Positions 25,426-33,759 of a stretch of 64,000 nucleotides of DNA are shown here, one piece after another. The notes below the pieces were generated by a model. That model was not told the DNA's origin, ran no database searches, and was given only the letters and a program-made list of their open reading frames with translations. The translations under genes and the position numbers were made by a program. The DNA is taken from positions 1 to 64,000 of the forward strand of contig JBBQGV010000018.1 of NCBI GenBank assembly GCA_038323375.1, written 5' to 3'. Each line of letters opens with the position of its first letter. The stretch's first letter is position 1. This DNA is from JABWAJ01 sp038323375. Its GTDB lineage: Bacteria; Bacteroidota; Bacteroidia; Chitinophagales; Saprospiraceae.

Positions 25426-25636
25426 AAAGGTCGTTTAAGATGAGATCAGGAAGAAACCACGGATTTATTTCCTATGAATAACGCTTCCTTAGCGTACTTG
25501 GCGAAATCGAAGATTCACGATAGTAAGCCTTTTCGGGAGACTGTTTCCCGCGAAGGTCGCTAAGGTGCCGCAGAGGTCGCAAAGAGGTGCCGTATCCATA
25601 ACAAGTTTTTCACTTTCAATGAGTTGAAATGTAGCC

Positions 25637-25969
25637 TCATTTTGTTTTTGGATTGATTTTACCCTTCAATTTATCAACAAAAATCTTGAAGCTGAATGTG
25701 CCGGTATGGTTGGCGTATACTTTATCGAAATTGAGTTCTTTGAAGATTTTGAGCGCGTCGGCTTCGTGGTATTTTTTGGTAGATGTAGATTTTGAGGTGT
25801 GCTGCTTTAAAAACTCTTTCGGTTTTTCTTTAAGTAATGGATCCCCAACGTTAGAAATACGTACACCATATTTTCTATTAAAAGTCTCAACATCAGCCAA
25901 AATAATCGCTTCGGCTTCAACAATGACCGGAAAAAAGATTCCAATATTTCCCATTTCAAGTTTGCGATA
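25637..25969 (-). pseudogene. C-terminal remainder of ATPase/TOPRIM-type gene after in-frame TGA
   Basis: This frame is the direct continuation of 25970-27109: after the TGA it reads YRKLEMGNIGIFFPVIVEAEAIILAD. The first internal ATG is at 25954. VIVEAEAIILADVETFNRKYG resembles the Glu-containing second half of TOPRIM/DUF4276-like nuclease partners, where V(E)xEAWLLAD is usual. The C-terminus is Lys-rich (KKYHEADALKIFKELNFDKVYANHTGTFSFKIFVDKLKGK). Either the gene is dead, the base call is wrong, or the part is made separately from the ATG at 25954. The last seems unlikely because it would lack the first half of the fold. Confidence 0.6.
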
Positions 25970-27109
25970 TCATTCCTGCTTAAGCCTGATCTTTCCTGCA
26001 TCCGAGGGCAAGGCATCCAGATCGCGCATACAAACAACATAACCCAGTCTGTTGCTTACGATTTCGCCTTCATTGCGCTTTTTAAGTTTCCTGGCATTCT
26101 CAAGTTGTCCACCCGATAAGCCCTTTATAATTGGAACGAAATTTACGTTCCATCCATGGGTATTTCGTTCCATCAACTTGCTCAGTTGGTGGGGGTGGAT
26201 GCCGAGTTCGGGTTCTTCCAGCAGGATGATCTTGTTGGAAAAAGTAACTTCTGTAATGATGTAAACCAAGCGTTTGGTGCCATCGGAGAGGTGGGTCCAG
26301 GGCCGCCATTTGCCGTCAACGAAGTATTCAAATCGGACGTGGAGGAGTTCTTTGCCGGTTTTAGTATTCTCGACACGATAATTTTGTTCTAAACGAATAT
26401 CCTTTACAGGAGTATAAAGACTTAAGTTCTCAACAAAATTAGCGGGAAAAATTAATCTATTACGTTCTATATCATCAGCTTGAGTTATCATATTCTCAAA
26501 TAAAGAAAAGATACCCTGAGTTGTATGAGGTTGAATAAACAATGAATACCCATCAATATGAATCATATTATCGCTTTCATCATAGATTACTACATTCTCT
26601 ATATTCCCAATATGATTAAAATCTTCGGAAACTCCATAAGATATCAATAATGGATGATTAAAGTGATTCTCTTCTATGTCACTCCAAATTTGCAGCTTTT
26701 CATCAGTTTTACTATCATATACATCTTCCTTGTCTGGAAGAAGACCCCATAGATTTTCTCTATTCAACTTGCTAATTTCCTCATCATTTAGAACAATTCT
26801 GCTAGTAATCAGTGTCTTAGAAGAAGGTGAAGATCGTGCTCCATATTTATAGTCATAGAAATGAACATAGATATCCTTATTAACACGGTAATTCAACTCA
26901 ACTTGAACTCTACCTACAGCATCATCAAACTTTTTAATCATTGCCATGTATAACCCCTTCACAAAATTCGTCTTCCCGCTCCCATTCGCTCCAATCATAA
27001 TATTCAGCTCCGGTTTGAGTGTAACCTCTACATCCTCAATAGACTTATACCTTTGAAGCCGAACGCGTTCAATAAAAGTATCCTGATTGTTGGCTGTTGG
27101 TTGCTCCAT
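25970..27109 (-). CDS. AAA ATPase fragment fused to a TOPRIM-like partner, stopped by TGA
   Basis: 379 residues. The first 310 are an AAA_21/SMC-like ATPase: RYKSIEDVEVTLKPELNIMIGANGSGKT (Walker A 40-47), the signature-like LSDGTKRLVYII and Walker B IILLEEPELGIHPHQLSKLM. The D-loop, the THSP switch and the usual C-terminal tail are missing. From about residue 314 the sequence becomes NVNFVPIIKGLSGGQLENARKLKKRN with VVCMRDLD (DxD), typical of the TOPRIM/DUF4276-like protein normally encoded by the next gene. This suggests a deletion joining two genes in frame. A TGA then cuts the second part. The A/T-rich composition differs from neighbours, suggesting transfer of a defence-type pair now decaying. 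Confidence 0.65.
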   Translation of the reverse strand: MEQPTANNQDTFIERVRLQRYKSIEDVEVTLKPELNIMIGANGSGKTNFVKGLYMAMIKKFDDAVGRVQVELNYRVNKDIYVHFYDYKYGARSSPSSKTLITSRIVLNDEEISKLNRENLWGLLPDKEDVYDSKTDEKLQIWSDIEENHFNHPLLISYGVSEDFNHIGNIENVVIYDESDNMIHIDGYSLFIQPHTTQGIFSLFENMITQADDIERNRLIFPANFVENLSLYTPVKDIRLEQNYRVENTKTGKELLHVRFEYFVDGKWRPWTHLSDGTKRLVYIITEVTFSNKIILLEEPELGIHPHQLSKLMERNTHGWNVNFVPIIKGLSGGQLENARKLKKRNEGEIVSNRLGYVVCMRDLDALPSDAGKIRLKQE

Positions 27110-27187
27110 ATTTTCAACTCATTTCAATAAGTCACACTAAGCATTTTCACAACCCTTGTTTTCCAGTTCGACACAAGCTCTATGTGT

Positions 27188-27227
27188 CCTATCCCGTTGT
27201 GCGGGACAAGTTGTGAAAACCCCTATA
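27188..27227 (-). repeat. Short dispersed hairpin repeat, copy 1
   Basis: CTATCCCG-TTGTG-CGGGACAAG followed by TTGTGAAAACCCCTA. The same layout recurs at 49950-49990 with different stem bases. Both copies sit just past the 3' end of a minus-strand gene. Confidence 0.4.
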
Positions 27228-27264
27228 TGCCCTATGTGGTAAAAAAACTCCTATGCAGTAAAAC

Positions 27265-27801
27265 TCAATACACCACAAACGCCCCTTTTTTCACTACATT
27301 CCCCTGAATATGCAACTCCACGGTAAACGTATCTTTGGGCCATTCGCCGGGTTTGTCCCAGCCCCAGCCCCAGTTGTGGTACGAGTTTGCCCAGTCTTTA
27401 TCCGCGTAGGTATCCAAGGTTTGGCGGGCAAATTCATCGCCGTTGGCATGGTAATAAACGGCCATCACGCTGAAAGGCATGCGCTTTTTGGCTTTGCTGT
27501 AGCTGATGTCGAGTTCCCAGTTCAGATAGGCTAAGCTGTCTTTGGCAAACCGCGTTTGGTAGTGCCTTTTGTCCAAATCAGGGACATCTGCGGTTGACGC
27601 GTAGAAGCGCAATTTTGGAGAATAAAAAGAAAAAGGGACATACGCTTCCTGTGTAGTTGGTAGTTCCTCTTCTACAATTTCGTGAGCCGGATCAGGTGCT
27701 GAATCACCTTTGCCGGAAAAAGGCCGGATGATGGCAAGCAGGATTAGCCCGCCGATGACGGTCGCCAAGATGCCTCCGAACATGCCTTTCAATTGTTCCA
27801 C
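27265..27801 (-). CDS. Membrane-anchored hypothetical protein
   Basis: 178 residues. One N-terminal membrane helix (about 8-25, GGILATVIGGLILLAIIRPF) anchors a soluble domain. The soluble part has a Pro/Glu-rich linker (33-55) and then a Tyr/Trp-rich beta-type domain ending NSYHNWGWGWDKPGEWPKDTFTVELHIQGNVV. The end resembles small beta-sandwich domains found in Bacteroidota exported proteins, but no named family is recognised. It is transcribed towards the ATPase locus and is separated from nfu by repeat element C. Confidence 0.65.
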   Translation of the reverse strand: MEQLKGMFGGILATVIGGLILLAIIRPFSGKGDSAPDPAHEIVEEELPTTQEAYVPFSFYSPKLRFYASTADVPDLDKRHYQTRFAKDSLAYLNWELDISYSKAKKRMPFSVMAVYYHANGDEFARQTLDTYADKDWANSYHNWGWGWDKPGEWPKDTFTVELHIQGNVVKKGAFVVY

Positions 27802-27820
27802 TGCTGTTTCGTTTTGTGAT

Positions 27821-27966
27821 TATACCCTGACCATTTAGTCTGGTGTTTGACCCTTAGAGTTCGAGAGCAAGGCATTTTCTACTCCAAAATCGGGAGTTTA
27901 CTCGCGTAAATGACCAATTTTGGGGCAGAAAATAACGCAGCTATCGGACTATAAAGTCAGACACCT
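27821..27966 (-). repeat. Dispersed hairpin element, copy C
   Basis: Inverted relative to A, B and D. On the minus strand it starts GGTGTCTGACTTTATAG and ends AGACTAAATGGTCAGGGTATA (with differences). The variable stem is TTTTCT..CCAAAAT with ATTTTGG..AGAAAA, enclosing TTTAC-GCGA-GTAAA. It begins at the nfu stop codon. The arm sequence differs from copies A, B and D but remains complementary. Confidence 0.75.
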
Positions 27967-28214
27967 CAATTCACAGCTTCTACGCCGGAAATGCCGGGCA
28001 CCTTACTCATAATAGCCTGTTCGATTCCCGCGCGCATCGTAAAAGCCGACATATTGCACCCTTCGCAATTGCCCATCCATCGGATTTGGACAATTCCGTT
28101 CTCCATCACATCCACTAATTCGACGTTTCCTCCGTCCACTGCGAGGTGTGGGCGCACATCTTCCAAAGCGGCGTCTACCCTTTGCAACAGCGCTTGTTTA
28201 TCCGTTTGTACCAT
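27966..28214 (-). CDS. NifU C-terminal domain (Nfu-type) Fe-S scaffold protein
   Basis: An 82-residue protein consisting only of the NifU-like C-terminal domain. The cluster-binding CxxC is C50-EG-C53 in WMGNCEGCNMSAFTM. It carries or assembles [4Fe-4S] clusters for delivery to apoproteins. It lies 24 nt downstream of mrp on the same strand, and the pair forms a small Fe-S assembly unit. Its stop codon touches repeat element C. Confidence 0.95.
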   Translation of the reverse strand: MVQTDKQALLQRVDAALEDVRPHLAVDGGNVELVDVMENGIVQIRWMGNCEGCNMSAFTMRAGIEQAIMSKVPGISGVEAVN

Positions 28215-28238
28215 GATTGATAATTTTATGATATGGCG

Positions 28239-29333
28239 TTATGAGGTTACTTTCACAATTTGGGTCGGTGCCATGATTTCATTGCGCACCGCCAACTGCC
28301 GGGCCGTATTGCGTGCCACATCCATAAAAGCTTCCGATGCCGGGTTGTTTTTATCCAGCACCGCCGGGCGGCCTTCGTCGCCCGATTCGCGAACGCTCTG
28401 GAAAATGGGAATTTGCCCCAGCAGTACCGATTCGCTCGCTTTTGTCAATTTTTTACCGCCGCCGCTACCAAAAATGTAGTATTTGTTTTCGGGCAACTCC
28501 GCTGGCGTGAACCAGGCCATGTTTTCTATAACCCCTAAAATAGGCACATTCACCGAAGGCAGCAAAAACATGTTCATGGCTTTCACCGCGTCAATGACGG
28601 AAATTTCCTGCGGCGTTGTAACCATCACCGCACCTGTGACCGGCACCGTTTGCACTAAGCTCAACTGAATGTCGCCAGTGCCCGGGGGAAGATCCACAAT
28701 CAGGTAATCCAACGGCGGCCAAACGCAGTCGTTGAAAAACTGCTTGATGATGCCGGAAAGCCGCGGCCCCCTCAACACCACCGCCTGTTCAGGCTCGACG
28801 ATGAATCCGATGGAAATCACTGAAATGCCGTAGGCTTCTAAAGGAATGATTTTTTGCTGTCCATAAAAATCCTGCACTTTGGGGCGTTGTCCCTGCAATC
28901 CCAGCATAGTAGGAATGGAAGGTCCGTAAAGGTCTGCGTCAATCAACCCCACTTTAGCGCCAAGCTGCTGCAAACCCAATGCCAGGTTAACAGCGACCGT
29001 AGATTTGCCAACGCCGCCCTTGCCCGAAGCCACTGCGACAATGTTCTTAATGTGCGGCAACGCACTAGTCGGTTGCTGCGCCTGGTCGGTGCGCCCCATC
29101 ATGTGAACGTTCACCATGGCATCCGGGAAAACCGCCTGAACCGCAGCCATGCACGCAAAATTGATCTCTGCTTTATATTTATTGTTAAGCGTGGGCAGTT
29201 CCAATGTAAAATTGACCTGGTTTCCCGTTATCTCCAGGTCGCGCACCATACTCATGGTAATGATATCCTGCCCGGTGTTAGGGTCTGTGACCTGGGTAAG
29301 CGCTTTAACAACTAACGATTTATTAATTTCCAT
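28239..29333 (-). CDS. mrp: Mrp/NBP35-type Fe-S carrier ATPase
   Basis: A 364-residue P-loop ATPase that transfers iron-sulfur clusters. An N-terminal MIP18/DUF59 domain (about 1-85) precedes the deviant Walker A SGKGGVGKS (103-111), GLIDADLYGPSIPTMLG (about 134-150) and DYLIVDLPPGTGDIQLSL (Walker B, about 213-230). The C-terminal CPxC seen in many homologues is replaced by ELPENKYYIFGSGGG, which is common in Bacteroidota. It heads an operon with nfu and is preceded by a TACTTTTG promoter box. Confidence 0.95.
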   Translation of the reverse strand: MEINKSLVVKALTQVTDPNTGQDIITMSMVRDLEITGNQVNFTLELPTLNNKYKAEINFACMAAVQAVFPDAMVNVHMMGRTDQAQQPTSALPHIKNIVAVASGKGGVGKSTVAVNLALGLQQLGAKVGLIDADLYGPSIPTMLGLQGQRPKVQDFYGQQKIIPLEAYGISVISIGFIVEPEQAVVLRGPRLSGIIKQFFNDCVWPPLDYLIVDLPPGTGDIQLSLVQTVPVTGAVMVTTPQEISVIDAVKAMNMFLLPSVNVPILGVIENMAWFTPAELPENKYYIFGSGGGKKLTKASESVLLGQIPIFQSVRESGDEGRPAVLDKNNPASEAFMDVARNTARQLAVRNEIMAPTQIVKVTS

Positions 29334-29353
29334 TTTCCGGATTTGCTGTTTTG

Positions 29354-29382
29354 CAAAAGTACAAACAATCTGCCGCTACAAA
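29354..29382 (-). promoter_or_regulatory. Promoter of mrp-nfu
   Basis: On the minus strand TTTG (29382-29379), a 17-nt spacer and TACTTTTG (29361-29354), a perfect minus-7 box, lie 20 nt before the mrp start. Confidence 0.5.
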
Positions 29383-29467
29383 CAGTTTTGACCCGGTTTT
29401 ACTGTCCCGGTTGCTTATTTACTTTATCAGGAAGCGACCACACTTTTCAATTTCTGCAAAATCGAAT

Positions 29468-29475
29468 TACATTTG
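29468..29475 (+). promoter_or_regulatory. Minus-7 element of the ribF-GT2 operon, near-leaderless
   Basis: TACATTTG, a perfect TAnnTTTG box, ends 7 nt before the ribF ATG at 29483. Transcription would begin at or just before the start codon, implying a leaderless or nearly leaderless mRNA. Confidence 0.5.
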
Positions 29476-29482
29476 CAAGGCC

Positions 29483-31492
29483 ATGAGAGTATTCTACGAT
29501 CAGAACCATCTGCCTACTTTTAGAAACGCTGTGATTACCATCGGGTCTTTTGATGGCGTTCATTGCGGGCATCAAAAAATCATTCAGCGCATCAACCGCT
29601 TAGCCCACCAAACGGATGGCGAAAGCGTGCTCATTACGTTCGACCCGCACCCCCGGCAGATTGTGTATCCCCACGACAACAGCCTTCGCCTGATCAATAC
29701 GCTGGACGAAAAAATCCGCCTGCTGGAGCGCTTCCATGTGGACAATATTGTGGTGGTGCCTTTTACCGTGGAGTTTTCGCAATTGAGCGCAGACGAATAC
29801 ATCCAGAAGTTCATTGTTGAAAAATTTGCCCCCAAATTCATCGTCATTGGCTACGACCACCGCTTTGGGTTGAACCGCCAGGGCGACATCAATTTTCTGC
29901 ACTGGTATGGCGAAGACAATGATTATGAAGTCATTGAAATTGAAAAACAGGAAATGGAAGCCATTTCCGTCAGTTCCAGCCGGATCCGGAGCGCCCTGGA
30001 AAAAGCAGACCTGAAAACCGCCAACCGCCTGCTCGGCCACCACTTCACCCTGACCGGGAGAGTCGTTCACGGGCAAAAAATCGGAACCGACATCGGTTTT
30101 CCCACTGCAAATATTGAAATTGGAGACAAACACAAGCTCATCCCGCCCAAAGGCATCTATTCTGTATACGTCTACCACAACCAGCGGTCGTACAAAGGCA
30201 TGCTCTACATCGGCGACCGCCCGACCCTGAAAACCCATCACAACCACACCATCGAAGTCAATATTTTCGATTTCAACCAGGATATTTACGGCGACGAGCT
30301 GATGGTGGAATTGGTGGATTTTATCCGCGAAGACCAGCAGTTTCAAAACCTCGATGCCTTGTCCGACCAATTGGCCGACGACCGGGAAAAAGCCATCGCT
30401 TCCCTGATTGCCTATCAGACCGGAGTAGTGGCTCCGAAAAAAAAAACGCTCCAACTTCCTACCGTAGCCGTGATCATTCTGAACTATAATGGTCAGGATT
30501 ACTTAGAAAAATTTCTGCCGGCTCTTTTGTCGAGCCGTTATCCCGAGCTGACCATTTATATTGCCGACAATGGCTCTACCGACCATTCGCTGCAATATGT
30601 GGCCGATCATTACCCACAGGTGAAATGCCTTGCTTTGGGCGTTAATTATGGTTTTGCAAAAGGATACAATGTTGCGCTGGAACAGATCGAAAGCGATTAT
30701 TATATCCTGCTCAACTCTGACGTAGAGATCGTACCAGGCTGGATGGTTTCCGTGATCCGGTATATGGAGCAGGACAAAACCATTGCGGCTTGTCAGCCAA
30801 AAATACGATCCTGGCACGATCGCGCACGGTTTGAATACGCCGGCGCTTCAGGCGGCTGGCTCGATGTCATGGGTTATCCTTTTTGCCGGGGGCGCATTTT
30901 TTCAGACACCGAACGCGACAGCGGCCAGTACGACCAGCCGCAGGAAATATTCTGGGCAAGCGGAGCTGCGCTGTTCATCCGAGCGAAGTTGTACCACAGC
31001 TTTGGCGGCTTCGACCCTGATTACATTGCCCACACAGAAGAAATTGACCTGTGCTGGCGCCTCAAACGCGCCGGGTATAAAATTGTGGTTGTGCCGGAAG
31101 CTACTGTCTTTCACGTTGGCGGCGGCACTTTAGCGTACACGTCCCCCCGAAAAACTTACCTGAATTTCCGAAATACGCTCTATACTGTTTTTAAAAATGA
31201 GCCTGCGCTTAAATTGCTGTGGCTGATTCCGTCGAGGTTAGTCCTCGATGGGCTGGCTTCCCTGCTTTTTTTAGCGCAGGGGAAATGGCAACATATCGGT
31301 TCGGTGCTCCGGGCACACCTCTCTTTTTACCGGAACATCCGAAAAATGGCGGGCAAACGCGCCTACTACAAAGAACTGATCCGTCAAAACACGATTGGCC
31401 CGGAAAATACCAGCGGCAGGTACCGGGGCAGCATTGTGTGGCAATATTATGGTTTGCGAAAGCACAAATTCAAAGACATCGTTAAAGAATGA
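29483..31492 (+). CDS. ribF: RibF (riboflavin kinase/FAD synthetase) fused to a GT2 glycosyltransferase
   Basis: 669 residues from ATG 29483; the longer frame from 29351 lies upstream of the promoter box. Residues about 1-305 are a complete RibF: FAD synthetase part with TIGSFDGVHCGHQ and ITFDPHPRQIV, IGYDHRFG and SSSRIRSALE, then the riboflavin kinase part with GRVVHGQKIGTDIGFPTANI and KGIYSVYV. From about 325, TVAVIILNYNGQDYLEKFLPALL, ADNGSTDHS, LLNSDVEIVPGW (DxD-like) and HTEEIDLCWRLKRAGYKIVVVPEA form a full GT-A family 2 transferase resembling rhamnosyltransferases. The linker contains A10 (30437-30446); any slip there would stop just after RibF. FMN/FAD synthesis is well supported; the GT2 acceptor is unknown. 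Confidence 0.9.
   Translation: MRVFYDQNHLPTFRNAVITIGSFDGVHCGHQKIIQRINRLAHQTDGESVLITFDPHPRQIVYPHDNSLRLINTLDEKIRLLERFHVDNIVVVPFTVEFSQLSADEYIQKFIVEKFAPKFIVIGYDHRFGLNRQGDINFLHWYGEDNDYEVIEIEKQEMEAISVSSSRIRSALEKADLKTANRLLGHHFTLTGRVVHGQKIGTDIGFPTANIEIGDKHKLIPPKGIYSVYVYHNQRSYKGMLYIGDRPTLKTHHNHTIEVNIFDFNQDIYGDELMVELVDFIREDQQFQNLDALSDQLADDREKAIASLIAYQTGVVAPKKKTLQLPTVAVIILNYNGQDYLEKFLPALLSSRYPELTIYIADNGSTDHSLQYVADHYPQVKCLALGVNYGFAKGYNVALEQIESDYYILLNSDVEIVPGWMVSVIRYMEQDKTIAACQPKIRSWHDRARFEYAGASGGWLDVMGYPFCRGRIFSDTERDSGQYDQPQEIFWASGAALFIRAKLYHSFGGFDPDYIAHTEEIDLCWRLKRAGYKIVVVPEATVFHVGGGTLAYTSPRKTYLNFRNTLYTVFKNEPALKLLWLIPSRLVLDGLASLLFLAQGKWQHIGSVLRAHLSFYRNIRKMAGKRAYYKELIRQNTIGPENTSGRYRGSIVWQYYGLRKHKFKDIVKE
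30437..30446 (+). repeat. 10-A slippery tract in the RibF-GT2 linker
   Basis: Ten consecutive A fall exactly between the RibF and GT2 domains. Both alternative frames after the run stop quickly (TAG and TAA within about 40 nt). Polymerase slippage would therefore release RibF alone, while the zero frame gives the fusion. Confidence 0.5.
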
Positions 31493-32214
31493 AAACTCGC
31501 GTTGAATTGATTTATGAAGACCCGTTTGTTGTAGTTGTCAACAAACCTGCCGGGGTTCTGAGTATTCCCGACCGCTTCGATCCGGGCAAACCCAACCTGC
31601 AAACTATGTTGCAGGAGACTTATGGAAAAATCTGGACGGTACATCGTTTAGACCGCGAAACGAGTGGCGTCATTATTTTTGCCCGAACGGAGGAAGCGCA
31701 CAGAAACCTGAACGGGCAATTTGAAGCGCGCACAGTGGATAAAATCTACTTAGCCTTAGCGGATGGAAATATCTACAACGATGAAGGCGTGATGGACAAA
31801 TCCATCGCTCCGCATCCTTCGCAAGCTGGCAAAATGATGACTTCTTCCCACGGCAAACAAGCCCTGACGCTTTACCGGGTTGTCGAGCGGTTTCGTTCCT
31901 TCACTTTGGCAGAGGCAAACATCAAAACAGGCCGGACGCACCAGGTGCGCGTGCATTTTCAATCCATTGGGCATCCTTTAGCCATTGATCCGCTGTATGG
32001 CAAACGGGAAGCGCTGTCCGTTTCAGAAATAAAAGTGCGCAATTTTAACCTCGGCAAGTTTGAAGAAGAAAAGCCGTTGATGAACCGGGTCACCCTGCAC
32101 GCCGCCAGACTCAGTTTCGACCACCCCGACACCGGTGTGCGCATGACCGTAGAAGCTCCTTTGCACAAGGATTTCCAGGCCATGCTGAATCAATTGCGAA
32201 AATGGGGCAAGTAG
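31489..32214 (+). CDS. RluA-family pseudouridine synthase
   Basis: A 241-residue RNA-modifying enzyme without an S4 domain. It converts a uridine in rRNA or tRNA to pseudouridine. The catalytic motif VHRLDRETSGVIIFA places the active Asp at residue 55; the conserved GRTHQVRVHFQSIGHPLAIDPLYG follows. Its ATG overlaps the ribF-GT2 stop by 4 nt, so translation is coupled. The exact target base cannot be assigned. Confidence 0.94.
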   Translation: MKTRVELIYEDPFVVVVNKPAGVLSIPDRFDPGKPNLQTMLQETYGKIWTVHRLDRETSGVIIFARTEEAHRNLNGQFEARTVDKIYLALADGNIYNDEGVMDKSIAPHPSQAGKMMTSSHGKQALTLYRVVERFRSFTLAEANIKTGRTHQVRVHFQSIGHPLAIDPLYGKREALSVSEIKVRNFNLGKFEEEKPLMNRVTLHAARLSFDHPDTGVRMTVEAPLHKDFQAMLNQLRKWGK

Positions 32215-32873
32215 ACGATCAATACCATACCCTTGCGGCTCCTTGTACCGCTGAATTGCGCGAACGCGCCAGCAAATTTCTGGCCTATGCCTTTACGGTC
32301 AGCACGGAAGCCGACTGCCAGACGAGCTTGGAAGAAGTGCGGAAATTGCACCCCAAAGCTACCCACCACTGTTATGCCTGGCGATTGGGGCTGGACAAAA
32401 ACCGCTACCGCGCCAACGACGACGGCGAACCCGGCGGCACAGCCGGGCGTCCCATTTTGGGCCAGATTGACAGTTTTGGATTGACCAATGTGCTGATCGT
32501 GGTGGTGCGCTATTTCGGCGGCACCAAATTAGGAACTTCGGGATTGATCCAGGCTTATAAAGCAAGCGCTGCCGAAGTTTTGCAACAAGCAGAAATAGTA
32601 GAAAAAACCATCGAATCCCTTTTCCGGCTCACGTTCCACTACGCCTTAATGAACAACCTGATGGGTGCCATCAAAAAAGCAGGATTTCAACTCCTGAAAC
32701 AGGAATTTACCGACGATTCCGGGTTGGTGGAGATTGCCATCCGAAAAAGCGAAGCCACCGCGGCACTGCTGCAACTCAAAGCGCTTACGGCAGACCTCCA
32801 CCTTGAAGAGGCAGCAATGCTGGAAAAGATTGAGGGACTCGATATTGCGCAGCTTTCGGATTTAAACCTATAA
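32202..32873 (+). CDS. YigZ/IMPACT family protein
   Basis: 223 residues. The N-terminal IMPACT (UPF0029) domain contains ERASKFLAYAF, ATHHCYAWRLG and NDDGEPGGTAGRPILGQI, then VVVRYFGGTKLGTSGLIQAYKASA. The C-terminal DUF1949-type domain (about 140-205) is weakly conserved. IMPACT-type proteins are tied to translation and stress control, but the bacterial role is poorly defined. It overlaps the pseudouridine synthase gene by 13 nt and ends the operon; its stop codon is inside the terminator stem. Confidence 0.92.
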   Translation: MGQVDDQYHTLAAPCTAELRERASKFLAYAFTVSTEADCQTSLEEVRKLHPKATHHCYAWRLGLDKNRYRANDDGEPGGTAGRPILGQIDSFGLTNVLIVVVRYFGGTKLGTSGLIQAYKASAAEVLQQAEIVEKTIESLFRLTFHYALMNNLMGAIKKAGFQLLKQEFTDDSGLVEIAIRKSEATAALLQLKALTADLHLEEAAMLEKIEGLDIAQLSDLNL

Positions 32874-32896
32874 GGTTTTAGAAATCTTATAGGTTT
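32864..32896. terminator. Bidirectional hairpin between yigZ-type gene and rfbD
   Basis: AAACCTATAAG (32864-32874) pairs perfectly with CTTATAGGTTT (32886-32896) around an 11-nt loop. It serves two convergent genes and includes the YigZ stop codon. A degenerate relative of the same sequence occurs at 16427-16454, so this hairpin is probably another dispersed repeat used as a terminator. Confidence 0.65.
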
Positions 32897-33759
32897 GTCT
32901 GCTGCAATGCCACACGCCAATGCGCAATTTCTAACCCAAATGCCGCTTTGATTTTAGCTTTATTCAACACGCTGAAAGCGGGCCGTGCGGCGGGCGTGGG
33001 AAAATCTTTCGTTTCAATTGGGTGAACTTTGATCGCCATGCCCGCCAGTTCAAAAATCGCTTCCGCAAAATCGTACCAGCTCGCAACGCCTTCGTTGCTG
33101 TAATGGTAAATCCCGCTTAGCAAATCCCGCGAGGTTTTTCCACTTTCTACGGCTTCGATCATCGCCAGCACGGCCAGGGCTAAGTCGCCAGCGTAGGTTG
33201 GCGTGCCTACCTGATCGAACACCACGTTCAACGCACTGCGCTCCCGGCCAAGGCGCAGCATCGTTTTCAGGAAGTTGTGCCCAAACTCCGAATACACCCA
33301 GGAGGTGCGGATGATGGTCGTGAGCGGGTTAATTTGCAAAGCCCGGCGCTCTCCTTCTAATTTACTTTGCGCATACACCCCTGCCGGTTGCACCGGATCG
33401 TCCTCCGTCAAAGGGCGATTGGTGTGGCCGCCGTATACATAATCCGTAGAAAAATGAATCAGGGCGACGCCTCGTTTGCGGCAGGCTTCCGCCAAATAAG
33501 CAACGCCGTCGCGGTTGATGGCAAAAGCGCGTTTCGGCTCGCTTTCTGCTTTGTCTACCGCCGTGTAAGCCGCGCAATTGAGACAATAATCTACGGGAGT
33601 AATTTTATTAAACCAGGCTTCCGTCATTGCCTTGTCGGCAATATCCAACTGCTCGCGATCCGCAAAAATGAAATTAAATTGGGGCCAATCCGGAGCGCAT
33701 TGTTTCAAACACTGCCCCAATTGCCCCCCCGCGCCTGTGACAAAAATCGTCTTGCTCAT
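32887..33759 (-). CDS. rfbD: dTDP-4-dehydrorhamnose reductase
   Basis: Reduces dTDP-4-dehydro-L-rhamnose to dTDP-L-rhamnose for surface polysaccharide. It is 290 residues, an extended short-chain dehydrogenase. The NAD(P)-binding GAGGQLGQ is at residues 9-16, CLNCAAYTAVDKAE follows, then STDYVYGG and YAQSKLEGER with the catalytic Tyr-Lys pair. The start overlaps the pgi stop by 4 nt, so the two are co-translated. The other rml genes are not in this window, although the GT2 domain encoded by ribF nearby resembles rhamnosyltransferases. Confidence 0.94.
   Translation of the reverse strand: MSKTIFVTGAGGQLGQCLKQCAPDWPQFNFIFADREQLDIADKAMTEAWFNKITPVDYCLNCAAYTAVDKAESEPKRAFAINRDGVAYLAEACRKRGVALIHFSTDYVYGGHTNRPLTEDDPVQPAGVYAQSKLEGERRALQINPLTTIIRTSWVYSEFGHNFLKTMLRLGRERSALNVVFDQVGTPTYAGDLALAVLAMIEAVESGKTSRDLLSGIYHYSNEGVASWYDFAEAIFELAGMAIKVHPIETKDFPTPAARPAFSVLNKAKIKAAFGLEIAHWRVALQQTNL

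Noticed and set aside
25540..25600. CGCGAAGGTCGCTAAGG / CGCAGAGGTCGCAAAG repeats
   Set aside because: Short imperfect sequence of a kind common between genes in this phylum; no further structure or function is supported.
25970..25972. TGA as a recoded (selenocysteine or readthrough) codon
   Set aside because: No SECIS-like structure or conserved context is visible and the gene already looks deleted upstream; nonsense mutation is simpler.
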